A stretch of DNA of 14,452 bases, taken from assembly GCA_002687025.1 (NCBI GenBank), contig NYZG01000242.1, forward strand, positions 1-14,452, given 5' to 3'. Positions 6,371-14,402 of the stretch are shown in pieces. The position numbers and the translations under genes are program-made. The notes below the pieces were generated by a model that was given only the letters and a program-made list of their open reading frames with translations, did no database searches and was not told the origin of the DNA. Each line of letters starts with the position of its first letter. Position 1 is the first letter of the stretch. This stretch comes from Candidatus Poribacteria bacterium (GTDB lineage: Bacteria; Poribacteria; WGA-4E; GCA-2687025).

Positions 6371-8905
6371 CTACGCCTCCAGGGCCGCGTCCATCGCGTC
6401 GGACACGGACTCGGCGAGGATGAACGTCAAGCCCTCGCGCTCGTTGTCGGTCAGCTCGGCCAGGTCCTTCTCGTTGTGCGCGGGAAGTATGACCGTCTTC
6501 ACGCCTGCGCGCTTCGCGGCGAGCGACTTCTCCTTGATCCCGCCCACCGGCAGCACCTTGCCGCGTAGCGTCACCTCGCCCGTGATAGCAAGGTACGACT
6601 TCACCTTCCGATCCGTCGCCAGCGATGCGATCGCCGTCGTCATGGCCACGCCGGCCGACGGCCCGTCCTTCGGCACCGCGCCCGCGGGCACGTGGATGTG
6701 GAAGTCGTGCTTCTCGAAGAACTCCGAATCGATGCCCATCTCGTCGGCGTTGGACCGGACATAGCTCAGCGCCGCCTGCGCGGATTCTTTCATCACGTCG
6801 CTCAGGCTGCCGGTGATGTTCAGCTCACCCTTGCCGGGCATCTTGGTCACCTCGATGAACAGGATGTCCCCGCCGGTGGGCGTCCACGCCAGGCCCGTGA
6901 TGATGCCTGGTTCGTCGACGCGCTCCGCCAGCTCTTCGATGATCTTCGGCGGCCCGAGGTGCTCCGGGATGTCGTCGTGCGTTACCGAGACGCTCTCGGC
7001 GTCCTCCTGCGCGACTTTCAGGGCGATCTTCCGCACGACAGAGCCGACCTCGCGTTCGAGGTTGCGCACGCCCGCTTCGCGCGTGTACTCCTTCACCACG
7101 CGCGCGAGCGCCCCGTCGTCGATCTCCGCCTGCTCGGCGGTCAGGCCGTGCTCTTCGGTCTGCTTCGGCACGAGGTACTGCCGAGCGATGGCGATCTTCT
7201 CCTCCGGCGTGTACCCGGCGATCGTGATCACCTCCATGCGGTCCAGCAGCGGCGCCGGTATCGAGTCCATCATATTCGCCGTGGCGATGAACATCACCTT
7301 CGACAGGTCGAACGGAATGTCGAGGTAGTGGTCCGTGAACGTGTGGTTCTGCTCGGGATCGAGAACCTCCAGCAGCGCCGACGCCGGGTCGCCGCGGAAG
7401 TCGCTCCCAAGCTTGTCCACCTCGTCCAGCATGAAGACGGGGTTGTTCGAGCTCGCGGTGCGCAGGTTCTGGATGATGCGGCCGGGCAGCGACCCGATGT
7501 ACGTCCGCCGATGTCCACGGATCTCAGCCTCATCACGCAGCCCGCCGAGGGACATCCTGATGAACTTGCGTCCCAGCGCCCGAGCGATCGACCGACCCAG
7601 CGACGTCTTCCCTACGCCCGGGGGCCCGACGAAGCACAGGATCGGCCCCCGCATGTCCGCTTTCAGCTTGCGCACCGCGAGATACTCGACGATGCGCTCC
7701 TTCACCTTCTTAAGCCCGAAGTGATCCTCGTCGAGGACGTCCGAGGCCGCCTTGATGTCGTGGTTGTCTTCCGTCGCCTCGTGCCAGGGGAGTTCCAGGA
7801 TCGTCTCGATGTACGTCCGTGAGACGGTGTACTCCGCAGCCGCGGTAGGCATGCGCGCCAGTCGATCCAGCTCGCGCGTGGTGGCCTTGTGCGCCTCTTC
7901 GGGCAGGCTTGCCTCCGCCACACGCTCCCGGAGTTCGTCGATCTCGGCGCTCTGATCCTCTTCCTCGCCGAGCTCCTTGCGGATCTGCTTCAACTGCTGA
8001 CGCAGGACGTACTCGCGCTGATCCTTGCTGAGCTCTTCCTGCGCCTGAGACTGGATCTCCGCGCCGACCGTCAGCACGTTCACCTCGCGGCCCAGCATCT
8101 GCGAGAGCTTGTGCAGCCGCTCGGTAACGTCCAGCGTTCCGAGGAGCTCCTGCTTCTGCTCCGCCTTGAATTCCGTCAGCGTCGCCACGAAGTCCGCGAG
8201 ATGCCCAGGGTGATCGATGTGATCCGCCAGTTCGGCGATCTCTTCCTGATGGTTGCCGGACAGCTTCGCCATCTCCCCGAACTGCGAACGCACCGACCGC
8301 TTCAGCGCCTCCATCTCCACGTCCTCGAGCACCAGGTCGGTCAGCGCCTCGACGCGCGCGGTGATGTACGGCTCCTGCTGCGTAAACTCCAAGATGCGGA
8401 TGCGCGCGCGGCCCTGCACGAGGAGGAACGCGCCCTCGTCGCCTTTGCGGAACCGCGCGATGTAGATGAGCGTGCCGATAGCGTGGATGTCGTCGAGTGT
8501 GAATTCCTTGTCCGTCGGATCCTCGCGCAACTGAATCAATCCCACGACACGCGGCTCGTCACGCATCGCCGCCTCGACGGCCGACATTGCCCGGCCGCCC
8601 TGGAACGCAAGATACGGGGGCATGAACGGTGGCGTCGGCGGCATCCCGGGGAATACCACCGTGCCGCCGCGCATCGCGATGATGGGCAGCTCCTCCGGGA
8701 CGTCGACCTCCTCCATCGGCTTCTCGGCGGGATCCTCCTCACCGAACAGCATTTCCGGCAGAGGCAGCGCGTCGGCCTCGTCCCCGGCGTCCTCCGCGAG
8801 CTCGTCGAGGTCGCTGTCCGCTTCCGGCTCCTCCGGCTTTTCGTCTTCCTCTAGGTCTTCGACTTCTTCCAGCTCTTCGACGTCGACATCCGCTTTCGTC
8901 GTCAT
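6371..8905 (-). CDS. lon: ATP-dependent protease Lon (La)
   Basis: Lon is a cytoplasmic AAA+ serine protease that degrades misfolded and regulatory proteins. The 844 residues comprise an acidic N-terminal extension (about 1-70, mostly Glu/Asp, not in typical Lon), the substrate-binding domain (about 73-280), a coiled helical region, the AAA+ module with Walker A GPPGVGKT (427-434) and Walker B F-M-L-D-E-V-D-K (491-498), and the protease domain with Ser750 in P-K-D-G-P-S-A-G and Lys793 in G-G-I-K-E-K. The 43-residue Ser-Lys spacing equals that of E. coli Lon. The ATG at 8905 has GGAGGA 7 nt upstream and overlaps the hsp20 stop as ATGA, so chaperone and protease are translationally coupled. The acidic tail raises the length above the usual 780-810. 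Confidence 0.98.
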   Translation of the reverse strand: MTTKADVDVEELEEVEDLEEDEKPEEPEADSDLDELAEDAGDEADALPLPEMLFGEEDPAEKPMEEVDVPEELPIIAMRGGTVVFPGMPPTPPFMPPYLAFQGGRAMSAVEAAMRDEPRVVGLIQLREDPTDKEFTLDDIHAIGTLIYIARFRKGDEGAFLLVQGRARIRILEFTQQEPYITARVEALTDLVLEDVEMEALKRSVRSQFGEMAKLSGNHQEEIAELADHIDHPGHLADFVATLTEFKAEQKQELLGTLDVTERLHKLSQMLGREVNVLTVGAEIQSQAQEELSKDQREYVLRQQLKQIRKELGEEEDQSAEIDELRERVAEASLPEEAHKATTRELDRLARMPTAAAEYTVSRTYIETILELPWHEATEDNHDIKAASDVLDEDHFGLKKVKERIVEYLAVRKLKADMRGPILCFVGPPGVGKTSLGRSIARALGRKFIRMSLGGLRDEAEIRGHRRTYIGSLPGRIIQNLRTASSNNPVFMLDEVDKLGSDFRGDPASALLEVLDPEQNHTFTDHYLDIPFDLSKVMFIATANMMDSIPAPLLDRMEVITIAGYTPEEKIAIARQYLVPKQTEEHGLTAEQAEIDDGALARVVKEYTREAGVRNLEREVGSVVRKIALKVAQEDAESVSVTHDDIPEHLGPPKIIEELAERVDEPGIITGLAWTPTGGDILFIEVTKMPGKGELNITGSLSDVMKESAQAALSYVRSNADEMGIDSEFFEKHDFHIHVPAGAVPKDGPSAGVAMTTAIASLATDRKVKSYLAITGEVTLRGKVLPVGGIKEKSLAAKRAGVKTVILPAHNEKDLAELTDNEREGLTFILAESVSDAMDAALEA

Positions 8906-9465
8906 CCTTCGTCCTCCTCCGACGACGCGGCCGTGTCTCCTCCGGGGAGCGAGGGGCCTTCCTGGCGTTCCTCGGCTTCGATGGTCCTGGGTTGCTCGGG
9001 TCGCTTCGTCTGCACGGGGATCGTCTTCGCCACGGGTGGCGCTACCTTGGGAAGCGTGATCTCCAGGAAGCCGTCGTCGTAGTTCGCCACCAGCTCCCCG
9101 TCGTCGTCTATCGCTTCGGGGAGCGCCACGGCGCGTTCGAAGCCGCCGTAGTTGATTTCGGCAAGGTGGTAATGCTGCTTCTTCTCGCGTGAGCGGTCCC
9201 GCCGCGTGCCGCGAATCGTAAGCACGCTCTCGGTGAGCTCGATCTCCACCTCGTCCTCAGGATCAACGCCAGGGAGTTCCACGCGCACGATGAACGCGTC
9301 GGCGGCTTCGTAGACGTCCATCGGCGGACGCCAGAACTGCTGCTCGGGGTTTACGGACGCCGGCGGCCCGGCCGTCACCTGTCCCTCGATGAACGCGTCG
9401 AATATCTGGTCGATCTGCTTCTGAATCTCGAAGAAATTCCCAAACGGGTCACGGCGGTACTTCAT
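8902..9465 (-). CDS. Hsp20 / alpha-crystallin family small heat-shock protein
   Basis: Small heat-shock proteins hold unfolding proteins in a refoldable state in the cytoplasm. The 187-residue protein starts MKYRRDPFGNFFEIQKQIDQ at ATG 9465 with GGGAG 8 nt before it. A 40-residue N-terminal arm leads to the alpha-crystallin domain (about 45-140: W-R-P-P-M-D-V-Y-E, V-E-L-P-G-V, then D-G-F-L-E-I-T-L-P-K), followed by T-I-P-V as the I-x-I/V anchor and a flexible acidic tail ending S-S-E-E-D-E-G. The start overlaps the GT2 stop and its stop overlaps the lon start, each as ATGA. The position directly before lon suggests a joint stress response; no HrcA (CIRCE) or other heat-shock operator is visible, since the promoter must lie further up the run. 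Confidence 0.95.
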   Translation of the reverse strand: MKYRRDPFGNFFEIQKQIDQIFDAFIEGQVTAGPPASVNPEQQFWRPPMDVYEAADAFIVRVELPGVDPEDEVEIELTESVLTIRGTRRDRSREKKQHYHLAEINYGGFERAVALPEAIDDDGELVANYDDGFLEITLPKVAPPVAKTIPVQTKRPEQPRTIEAEERQEGPSLPGGDTAASSEEDEG

Positions 9466-10229
9466 GCGGTGGGCTCCCGTTCGTGGCGTGCGGGCGATGC
9501 CGCGGGGTGGCGTCCGGCGACACCCACGCCGACGACCCAATAGTAACCGATGGTCGCCAGGATTTTCACTCCTGCACCCAGTGTCCCTCGCACCGTTCCG
9601 GTGATCTTGGACTTGCCGATACGGCGTCGATAGCTAACCGGCGCCTCCAACGCTCGCACGCCCAGGATCGCGGCTTTCACCTGCATCTCAACGGTCCACC
9701 CGAAGTTCCTGTCGCGCATGTCCAGGCCCCTCAGCGTGTCGCGGCGGACGGCCCGGAAGGGGCCCAGGTCCGTGAACGCCACTCCCCATATGCGGCGGAT
9801 GAGGAACGTCGCGAGCCGGTTGCCGAACCTGGCCTGCGGGGCGAGGGCGCCGCGCTGACGATGCCCGAGCGTGCGTGACCCGATCACCAGCTCCGCGCGA
9901 TCGTCCAGAATCGGAGCCAGTAACCATGGCAGTTCGCGCGGGTCGTCGCTGTAGTCCGCGTCCAGGAAGACGACGATTTCCGAGCTGTCGTCAAGCGCAT
10001 CCACGCCCGCGAGGCACGCCTGACCATACCCCCGTCGTTCCTCGGACACCAACTTCGCGCTACGCCGGAGAGCCACCTCAGCGGTGCGGTCCGTGCTGCC
10101 GTTGTCGACGACAATGACCTCGTCCACCATCTCGCGCGGGATGTCGTCCAGCACGTGGCCTATCGCCGCTTCCTCGTTATAGGCGGGGATGACGACGCTC
10201 ACATACGGTCTCGCGTCGCGAACGCTCAT
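9462..10229 (-). CDS. GT2 family glycosyltransferase (dolichyl-phosphate-sugar-synthase type)
   Basis: The 255-residue protein begins at ATG 10229 (M-S-V-R-D-A-R-P-Y-V-S-V-V-I-P-A-Y-N-E-E). The GT-A fold is clear: VIPAYNEE, I-V-V-D-N-G-S-T-D-R-T for nucleotide binding, and F-L-D-A-D-Y-S-D-D-P with the metal-binding DxD. The later block DLGPFRAVRRDTL and N-F-G-W-T-V-E-M-Q is typical of the polyprenyl-phosphate-sugar group. A hydrophobic stretch near the C-terminus (about 213-237) may attach it to the membrane. A longer frame exists upstream but is Arg-rich and overlaps the DUF2064 gene. ATGA overlaps at both ends bind it to its neighbours. The substrate is unknown; pairing with a DUF2064 transferase is a recurrent arrangement. 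Confidence 0.92.
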   Translation of the reverse strand: MSVRDARPYVSVVIPAYNEEAAIGHVLDDIPREMVDEVIVVDNGSTDRTAEVALRRSAKLVSEERRGYGQACLAGVDALDDSSEIVVFLDADYSDDPRELPWLLAPILDDRAELVIGSRTLGHRQRGALAPQARFGNRLATFLIRRIWGVAFTDLGPFRAVRRDTLRGLDMRDRNFGWTVEMQVKAAILGVRALEAPVSYRRRIGKSKITGTVRGTLGAGVKILATIGYYWVVGVGVAGRHPAASPARHEREPTA

Positions 10230-10933
10230 CGCAGGCTCCGCAGCGCGGCGAGGGTGTGCGCTGGCGTCGGCTGACCCGCGAGATCGAGCGCGTGCAGATG
10301 CGCTTCGAGCCGCAGAACGTCCTGCGGCGTGTCGATGTCGTAGCACATAGGGAGGATGCCGCAGGTCATCGCCGGCCGCCGCGCGATGAGAGTCTCGATC
10401 CTGTGGATCGTCTGCGCGAAGACGTCCGTCTCGCTCCACCGCATACCACGGAACAGCCGCGGGACGACGTCGCTTGCCCCGGCACGCGCGCCGACGAGGC
10501 AGTATCCACCGTCGTGGCTCGGAGTCAGGACGACGTCGCGCTCTTCGAGCAGACCCCACGCTTCACCGATCGCCTGGGACCTCAACAGCGGCGCGTCCGA
10601 TCCGATCAGGACGACGTTCGCGTTCGCATCCGCGGCGAAGGCGTCCTCGAAGGCCGACGCCATGCGGCTTCCCAGATCTGCGCCGCGCTGTGGCGCGAGG
10701 TCGTGTCCCGCGAAGATGCCCCCGAGCAGCGTCGGTGTTTCCTCGGGAGACCAGCACAAGACGCGACGCTCGCAGTCGGCGTCGCGCGACGCGTCGGCGA
10801 CATCGCGGAGCATCGCTCTGTACAACGCCACGCGCTGCGGGCCGTCGAACATGGGAGCGAGACGCGTCTTCGCCGTCTCGGGGTTCGGCTCCCTGGCGAA
10901 GATCAGCAGCGTGCGCGACGCGCGAGCGGACAT
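10226..10933 (-). CDS. DUF2064 family transferase (TIGR04282-like, 'arsenosugar' glycosyltransferase type)
   Basis: This 235-residue protein starts at ATG 10933 with GAGG about 8 nt before it. The N-terminus T-L-L-I-F-A-R-E-P-N-P-E-T-A-K-T-R-L-A-P is the hallmark of the family: a nucleotidyl/glycosyl-transferase GT-A-like fold in which K-T-R-L binds phosphate. V-V-L-I-G-S-D-A-P-L-L and SHDGGYCLVGA supply the other conserved blocks, and C-Y-D-I-D-T-P-Q-D near the end is also typical. Database names link the family to arsenosugar synthesis in some genomes, but nothing here (no arsM or arsS) supports arsenic work. The stop overlaps the GT2 start as ATGA, so the two probably act together in making a lipid-linked or secreted glycan. 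Confidence 0.9.
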   Translation of the reverse strand: MSARASRTLLIFAREPNPETAKTRLAPMFDGPQRVALYRAMLRDVADASRDADCERRVLCWSPEETPTLLGGIFAGHDLAPQRGADLGSRMASAFEDAFAADANANVVLIGSDAPLLRSQAIGEAWGLLEERDVVLTPSHDGGYCLVGARAGASDVVPRLFRGMRWSETDVFAQTIHRIETLIARRPAMTCGILPMCYDIDTPQDVLRLEAHLHALDLAGQPTPAHTLAALRSLR

Positions 10934-10993
10934 CGGCGGATCCTCAGCTCGTGGAGGCGTCTCACACAGAGAGTCTACGCCGTCCGGTGGGGT

Positions 10994-12211
10994 CTACGCC
11001 GATTCGGCGCCTGCGAGAAGGCGATAGAACGCGTTCATCCGGGCCCCGATGGCCTCCCATCCGTACCGCTCCTCGACGCGTCGACGACCGGCGATCCCAA
11101 GCTCCCGTCTGCGCGCATCATCGGTCGCAAGCGCCACGGCCGTGGCCGCGAAATCCGCCGGGTCGTCGGCGATGCACAGGTCGCGGCCACGTTCCACGTC
11201 CAGCGCCTCGCAGCCGACAGAGGAACTCACGATCGCCTTGCCCATGCCCATCGCCTCGAGGATCTTGAGGCGCGTGCCGCCTCCGATGCGCAGCGGGACG
11301 ACGTACACCGACGCGCGGGCGATATACGGGTGCACCTCCGGCACACGCCCGGTTACCGTGATGCCGTCATGACCGTGCCACGCCTGCATCTCGTCCGTGG
11401 GCGCCTTGCCGACCGCGAAGAATCGGGCGGCCGGCAGTTGCTCGCGGATGCGCCGCCACACCTCGCGGCAGAAGTACGCCACCGCGTCGGCGTTGGGCAG
11501 CCAATCGTAGCTACCCGTGTAGACGAAGGTTGCGGGCTCTTCGTCATCGGGACGTGGCGTGTAGCCGCTCAGGTCGACGCCGTTGTCCACCGTCTCCACG
11601 GGCACGCCGGGGATGAGCGTCCGGTACATCTCCGCGTCGCGGTCGGACGCTGCGGTGACCCCGTCGAACTTCGGCCCTTCACGCCGCTCCGCGCGCTCGA
11701 AGACGGACGCTTGCCACCCGAACGCGGCGCGTCGCAGCCGCGTGGGCTGATGCTCTGTCGCGCGTCGCCACACGTCGGAATCCACATTCTGTGTCGAGAG
11801 CAGCGTGGGCGCGTTGGTGAAGCGGCGCACCGTCGGGAGGTACTGCGCCATGTGGATCATCTCGAAGTGGACCAGGTCGAAGGGAGTCGCTTCGAGCAAC
11901 TCCGTCAGAGCGCGATCATACGCCTTCAGGTAATACTTGGCGGCCGCGAGAGGCACGTCGCGACTAAGCGCACCCACGATCGCGCGCGGGCTCAAGCGCG
12001 GGACGCGCGCCGGCGATCGCGGCACGAGCGTCACTGAGATGCCATCACCCCGGAGCGCGGCCGCCGCATCATCGTCGGTCGGCTCTGTCTGCAGCGCCAG
12101 AATCGTCACGTCGAACTCGTCGGCCGCCCGCCGGAGCAGATTGAGGACGCGTATCTTGCCGCCGTCGGTCGGGGGCAGCGGCAAGCTGGGCGACAGTATG
12201 AGGAGTTTCAT
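10994..12211 (-). CDS. GT4 family glycosyltransferase
   Basis: The 405-residue protein begins MKLLILSPSLPLPPTDGGKI at ATG 12211, a classic GT-B acceptor-domain start with the Gly-rich loop (T-D-G-G-K). The C-terminal half holds F-V-Y-T-G-S-Y-D-W-L-P-N-A-D-A-V and G-G-G-T-R-L-K-I-L-E-A-M-G-M-G-K-A-I-V, the nucleotide-sugar-binding E-x7-type region of GT4. It resembles transferases of exopolysaccharide clusters (similar to the PEP-CTERM/XrtA-associated type), but no exosortase or polymerase gene lies here. It is the first gene of the run; 60 nt separate it from the DUF2064 gene, without an obvious promoter. The ribosome site is weak (GAGG 10-11 nt upstream). Confidence 0.93.
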   Translation of the reverse strand: MKLLILSPSLPLPPTDGGKIRVLNLLRRAADEFDVTILALQTEPTDDDAAAALRGDGISVTLVPRSPARVPRLSPRAIVGALSRDVPLAAAKYYLKAYDRALTELLEATPFDLVHFEMIHMAQYLPTVRRFTNAPTLLSTQNVDSDVWRRATEHQPTRLRRAAFGWQASVFERAERREGPKFDGVTAASDRDAEMYRTLIPGVPVETVDNGVDLSGYTPRPDDEEPATFVYTGSYDWLPNADAVAYFCREVWRRIREQLPAARFFAVGKAPTDEMQAWHGHDGITVTGRVPEVHPYIARASVYVVPLRIGGGTRLKILEAMGMGKAIVSSSVGCEALDVERGRDLCIADDPADFAATAVALATDDARRRELGIAGRRRVEERYGWEAIGARMNAFYRLLAGAESA

Positions 12212-12310
12212 GTGCCGGGACGCCTCGGATGCCTACAACGGTCAACGCGACTCCATCCGAACCGCATGATGACCCACCGACCCGCCTCGCGGTAAGGGCC
12301 GCCGCGCATT

Positions 12311-12340
12311 TTGACCCTGTGCCGCGACGCGATGTAGACT
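12311..12340 (+). promoter_or_regulatory. Sigma-70-like promoter for the LON-domain gene
   Basis: TTGACC (5 of 6 matches) and TAGACT (TATAAT-like, 4 of 6) are separated by 18 bp in an AT-richer patch of an otherwise GC-rich region. The transcript would have a leader of about 180 nt. Confidence 0.4.
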
Positions 12341-12378
12341 AGTGCCGTTCCTCTGGACCGATGCCGCGACTTGGACGT

Positions 12379-12431
12379 CGCGGGCAGGGGGCCGTCCTGA
12401 GCCGAAGGCGAGGGATCCCGCATCTGCCGCG
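12379..12431 (+). repeat. Structured leader element with a REP-like motif
   Basis: CGCGGGCAG (12379-12387) pairs with CTGCCGCG (12424-12431), with one bulged G. Between them 12394-12417 reads GTCCTGAGCCGAAGG then CGAGGGATC, holding inner stems TCC/GGA and GCC/GGC. From general recollection, motifs of the form TCCTGAGCGAAGCGAAGGATC are dispersed in intergenic regions of many bacteria. Only one copy is visible in this window, so repeat status is unproven. Confidence 0.35.
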
Positions 12432-12528
12432 CTCGCGTAACGCTCGCCTGCGCGTTGGGTCCGCGAGAGCGGCCGAGCATCTCGGCGCCAGGCATCCCAA
12501 TGCGCGACGACCACCCCACTGGCGGCAT

Positions 12529-13266
12529 ATGACTTCCGACGCCCCGAACTCCGAAGCTGCGGCCGACGCGGATCCCGAGTCTGGGGTGCACCTGCGCCTA
12601 TTCCCCGTGCACACCGTGCTGTTCCCCGGCATGCCGCTGCCCCTTCACATCTTCGAAGACCGCTACAAGCTGATGATCGGCGAATGCGTGCGGGACGAGC
12701 TCCCCTTCGGCGTCGTGCTGATCCGTCAGGGCTCCGAGGTGGGCGGCCCCGCGCGGGTCCACCCCATCGGAACCGTCGCTCGCATAGAGCAGGTCGAGAA
12801 GCTCGACGACGGCCGCATGAATATCCTCGCCCTTGGCGAGCATCGCTTCCGCATCGCTGAGATCGTGCAGGAAGAGCCGTACATGAGCGCGCGTGTTTCG
12901 TTCCTGCCACAACTCGTGTCCGACTTGGACGAGGACGAACTCCTGGACCTGTCGGGCGCCGTCGGGCGCGCGTTCGTAGCGTACGATCGCCTGACTGCGC
13001 TCGTGGACCGCGATTGGGAAGTGCAGGCCGATCTGCCACATGACGCGGCCGACATCGCCTATCTCGTCGCGTCCGTGATGCCGCTGTCGCCGCGTGAGAA
13101 GCAGGCGCTCCTGGCTCAGGACTCCGTGGACACCCTCCTGAGGACCGAACGCAACGCGCTCACGCAGCGCAGCTTCCATCACCGCGCCGTGCTGGCCGCC
13201 CGTCGCCGTGTCGAGGAGCGCGAGGAGGAACACGGCGACATGCCTGCGCCGTCGCACCTGAACTGA
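12529..13266 (+). CDS. Stand-alone LON substrate-binding (LAN) domain protein
   Basis: The ATG at 12529 gives 245 residues. After a short variable lead (M-T-S-D-A-P-N-S-E-A-A) comes H-L-R-L-F-P-V-H-T-V-L-F-P-G-M-P-L-P-L-H and I-F-E-D-R-Y-K-L-M-I, the standard LON N-terminal domain (PF02190), followed by G-T-V-A-R-I-E and A-L-G-E-H-R-F-R-I. The second half is helical and ends in a charged coiled region (R-R-R-V-E-E-R-E-E-E). There is no ATPase or protease module, so it is not a peptidase; such proteins are common in bacteria and have no settled role, perhaps substrate recognition or an adaptor. It lies divergent from the operon that contains full-length lon, which makes a functional link worth considering. 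The ribosome site is weak (GGCGG). Confidence 0.92.
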   Translation: MTSDAPNSEAAADADPESGVHLRLFPVHTVLFPGMPLPLHIFEDRYKLMIGECVRDELPFGVVLIRQGSEVGGPARVHPIGTVARIEQVEKLDDGRMNILALGEHRFRIAEIVQEEPYMSARVSFLPQLVSDLDEDELLDLSGAVGRAFVAYDRLTALVDRDWEVQADLPHDAADIAYLVASVMPLSPREKQALLAQDSVDTLLRTERNALTQRSFHHRAVLAARRRVEEREEEHGDMPAPSHLN

Positions 13267-13326
13267 CGCGCGCATGGCGTCCGGTCGGATCGGATGTGTA
13301 CCCCCGGCCGCGATCGCCGCGCGCGT
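13266..13326. terminator. Large stem between the convergent LON-domain and chemoreceptor genes
   Basis: ACGCGCGC (13266-13273) and GGCG (13276-13279) pair with CGCC (13315-13318) and GCGCGCGT (13319-13326): 12 bp with a 2-nt bulge around a loop that contains further CCGG blocks. It fills the gap between two converging stop codons, which suits a bidirectional terminator; T-runs are absent. Confidence 0.4.
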
Positions 13327-13333
13327 AACCAGG

Positions 13334-14335
13334 CTACACCAGGGCCTTGATAAGCTGGGACGCGGAAAGAAGCTCGTCCACGGCCCCCGTGGTCGCGCGC
13401 AGGCTTTCGGTAGTCTGGGCCACGGCTTCGTTGATCCCGTGCATCGCCTGGGTCACCTGCCCCAGCGCCGTCGTCTGCTCCACAACCGCGCGGGACGTCG
13501 TCGACGCCCCTTCGACGGAGTCCTCAAGCCCGGCCGTGAGCCGTTCGAACGCGTCGATGTTGTCCTTCGATTCCGCGATCGCGCCTTCCACCGCCTTCAC
13601 GCCCTCCTCGGCCGCCATCACGGTCCTGTTCGTCGCGTCCTGGACCCCCGTGACGACCTCCTGGATCTCACTCGCGGAACGACGGCTTTCCTCCGCCAGC
13701 TTGCGGATCTCGTCCGCCACCACGGAGAAGCTCTTGCCGTGCTCGCCCGCGCGGGCCGCCTCGACCGCCGCGTTCAGCGACAGGATGTGCGTCTGGCCTG
13801 CAATCCCCTGTACCAGTGAAGCCGCCACGCTGATTCGGTCAGCCTGCTCCCCAAGCGCGACGATCTCGTCCGCCATCTGCACCACCTTTGCGCGGACGGT
13901 GTCCATCTCGGCGATGGATCGCAGCACGGCGGACGCCCCTTCCTGGCCGAGAGTGACCGCGTCCTGGGACTGCGTCGCCGCGTGCCGCGCCTGGATCCCC
14001 GTGCTCTCCAGGGAGGCGTGGAGCTCCTCCATGGTCGCGCTGGTCTCCGTGACGGCGGATGTCTGAATGGCGACGTAACCCTCTTGCTGCTGTACGGCCG
14101 CGCTGACGCGCGAGGCGACGGAGCTGAGCGCGCCCGTGGCGGAGCGGAGCGGCCTGGATATGCTGCGAAGGACGATCACGCAGGTTGGGATCAGGACCAA
14201 GAACGCAACTGCTACCCCGAGTGCCGCCGCCAGCTCCGCAGTGAGTGCCGCGGACGCGGTGTGCGCCGATCGCTCAGTCAGGAGTCGGCGCTCCTCGTTG
14301 GCGAATCCATGAATCGCGGCGCGCGCCACCCCCAT
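13334..14335 (-). CDS. Methyl-accepting chemotaxis protein (N-terminus uncertain)
   Basis: Chemoreceptors pass ligand signals to CheA/CheW. From ATG 14335 the protein has 333 residues: a short segment ending F-A-N-E-E-R-R-L-L-T-E-R, a membrane helix (about 33-58, A-A-A-L-G-V-A-V-A-F-L-V-L-I-P), a short HAMP-like piece (S-R-P-L-R-S-A-T), then the coiled-coil signalling domain with the conserved tip Q-T-H-I-L-S-L-N-A-A-V-E-A-A-R-A-G-E-H-G. No C-terminal NWETF-type pentapeptide is seen. E-E-R-R-L-L-T-E-R followed by a membrane helix is how a CHASE3 sensor domain ends, and the frame stays open to the window edge with CHASE3-like sequence before the ATG (T-L-A-A-T-E-A-F-G-Q-G). The true gene is probably longer. 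The ATG at 14335 lacks a good ribosome site. Confidence 0.85.
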   Translation of the reverse strand: MGVARAAIHGFANEERRLLTERSAHTASAALTAELAAALGVAVAFLVLIPTCVIVLRSISRPLRSATGALSSVASRVSAAVQQQEGYVAIQTSAVTETSATMEELHASLESTGIQARHAATQSQDAVTLGQEGASAVLRSIAEMDTVRAKVVQMADEIVALGEQADRISVAASLVQGIAGQTHILSLNAAVEAARAGEHGKSFSVVADEIRKLAEESRRSASEIQEVVTGVQDATNRTVMAAEEGVKAVEGAIAESKDNIDAFERLTAGLEDSVEGASTTSRAVVEQTTALGQVTQAMHGINEAVAQTTESLRATTGAVDELLSASQLIKALV

Positions 14336-14402
14336 CGATTCCGTCGCGGTCCCCTGCCCAAACGCCTCCGTCGCCGCGAGGGTGTGGTCACAGAGTGTTG
14401 GT

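Larger units (their letters stand above)
12212..12528. other. Divergent intergenic region between the GT4 and LON-domain genes
   Basis: No coding frame is convincing; a rightward frame continues upstream of the LON-domain ATG to 12361 but is Arg/His-rich and unlike the family. It holds a rightward promoter (12311-12340), a long structured 5' leader with a repeat-like element (12379-12431), and presumably the promoter of the seven-gene run, for which I see no clear hexamer pair. Confidence 0.5.

Noticed and set aside
5667..8854. Several plus-strand open frames of 320-376 codons opposite hisF and lon
   Set aside because: They mirror the codon pattern of hisF and lon, have no family motifs and no ribosome sites; they are shadows.
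10230..10559. Longer N-terminus for the GT2 glycosyltransferase
   Set aside because: The extra 110 residues are Arg/Ala-rich and lie fully inside the DUF2064 gene in another frame; the ATG at 10229 forms an ATGA overlap and precedes the GT-A fold directly.
10256..12037. 593-codon open frame on the plus strand opposite the DUF2064 and GT4 genes
   Set aside because: The minus-strand products match known families over their length, while this frame is Arg/Ala/His-rich without any motif. Long antisense frames are expected in GC-rich DNA.
12361..12528. Longer N-terminus for the LON-domain protein
   Set aside because: The 56 extra residues are Arg/Pro/His-rich and unlike the family; the structured element at 12379-12431 would be inside the coding region.
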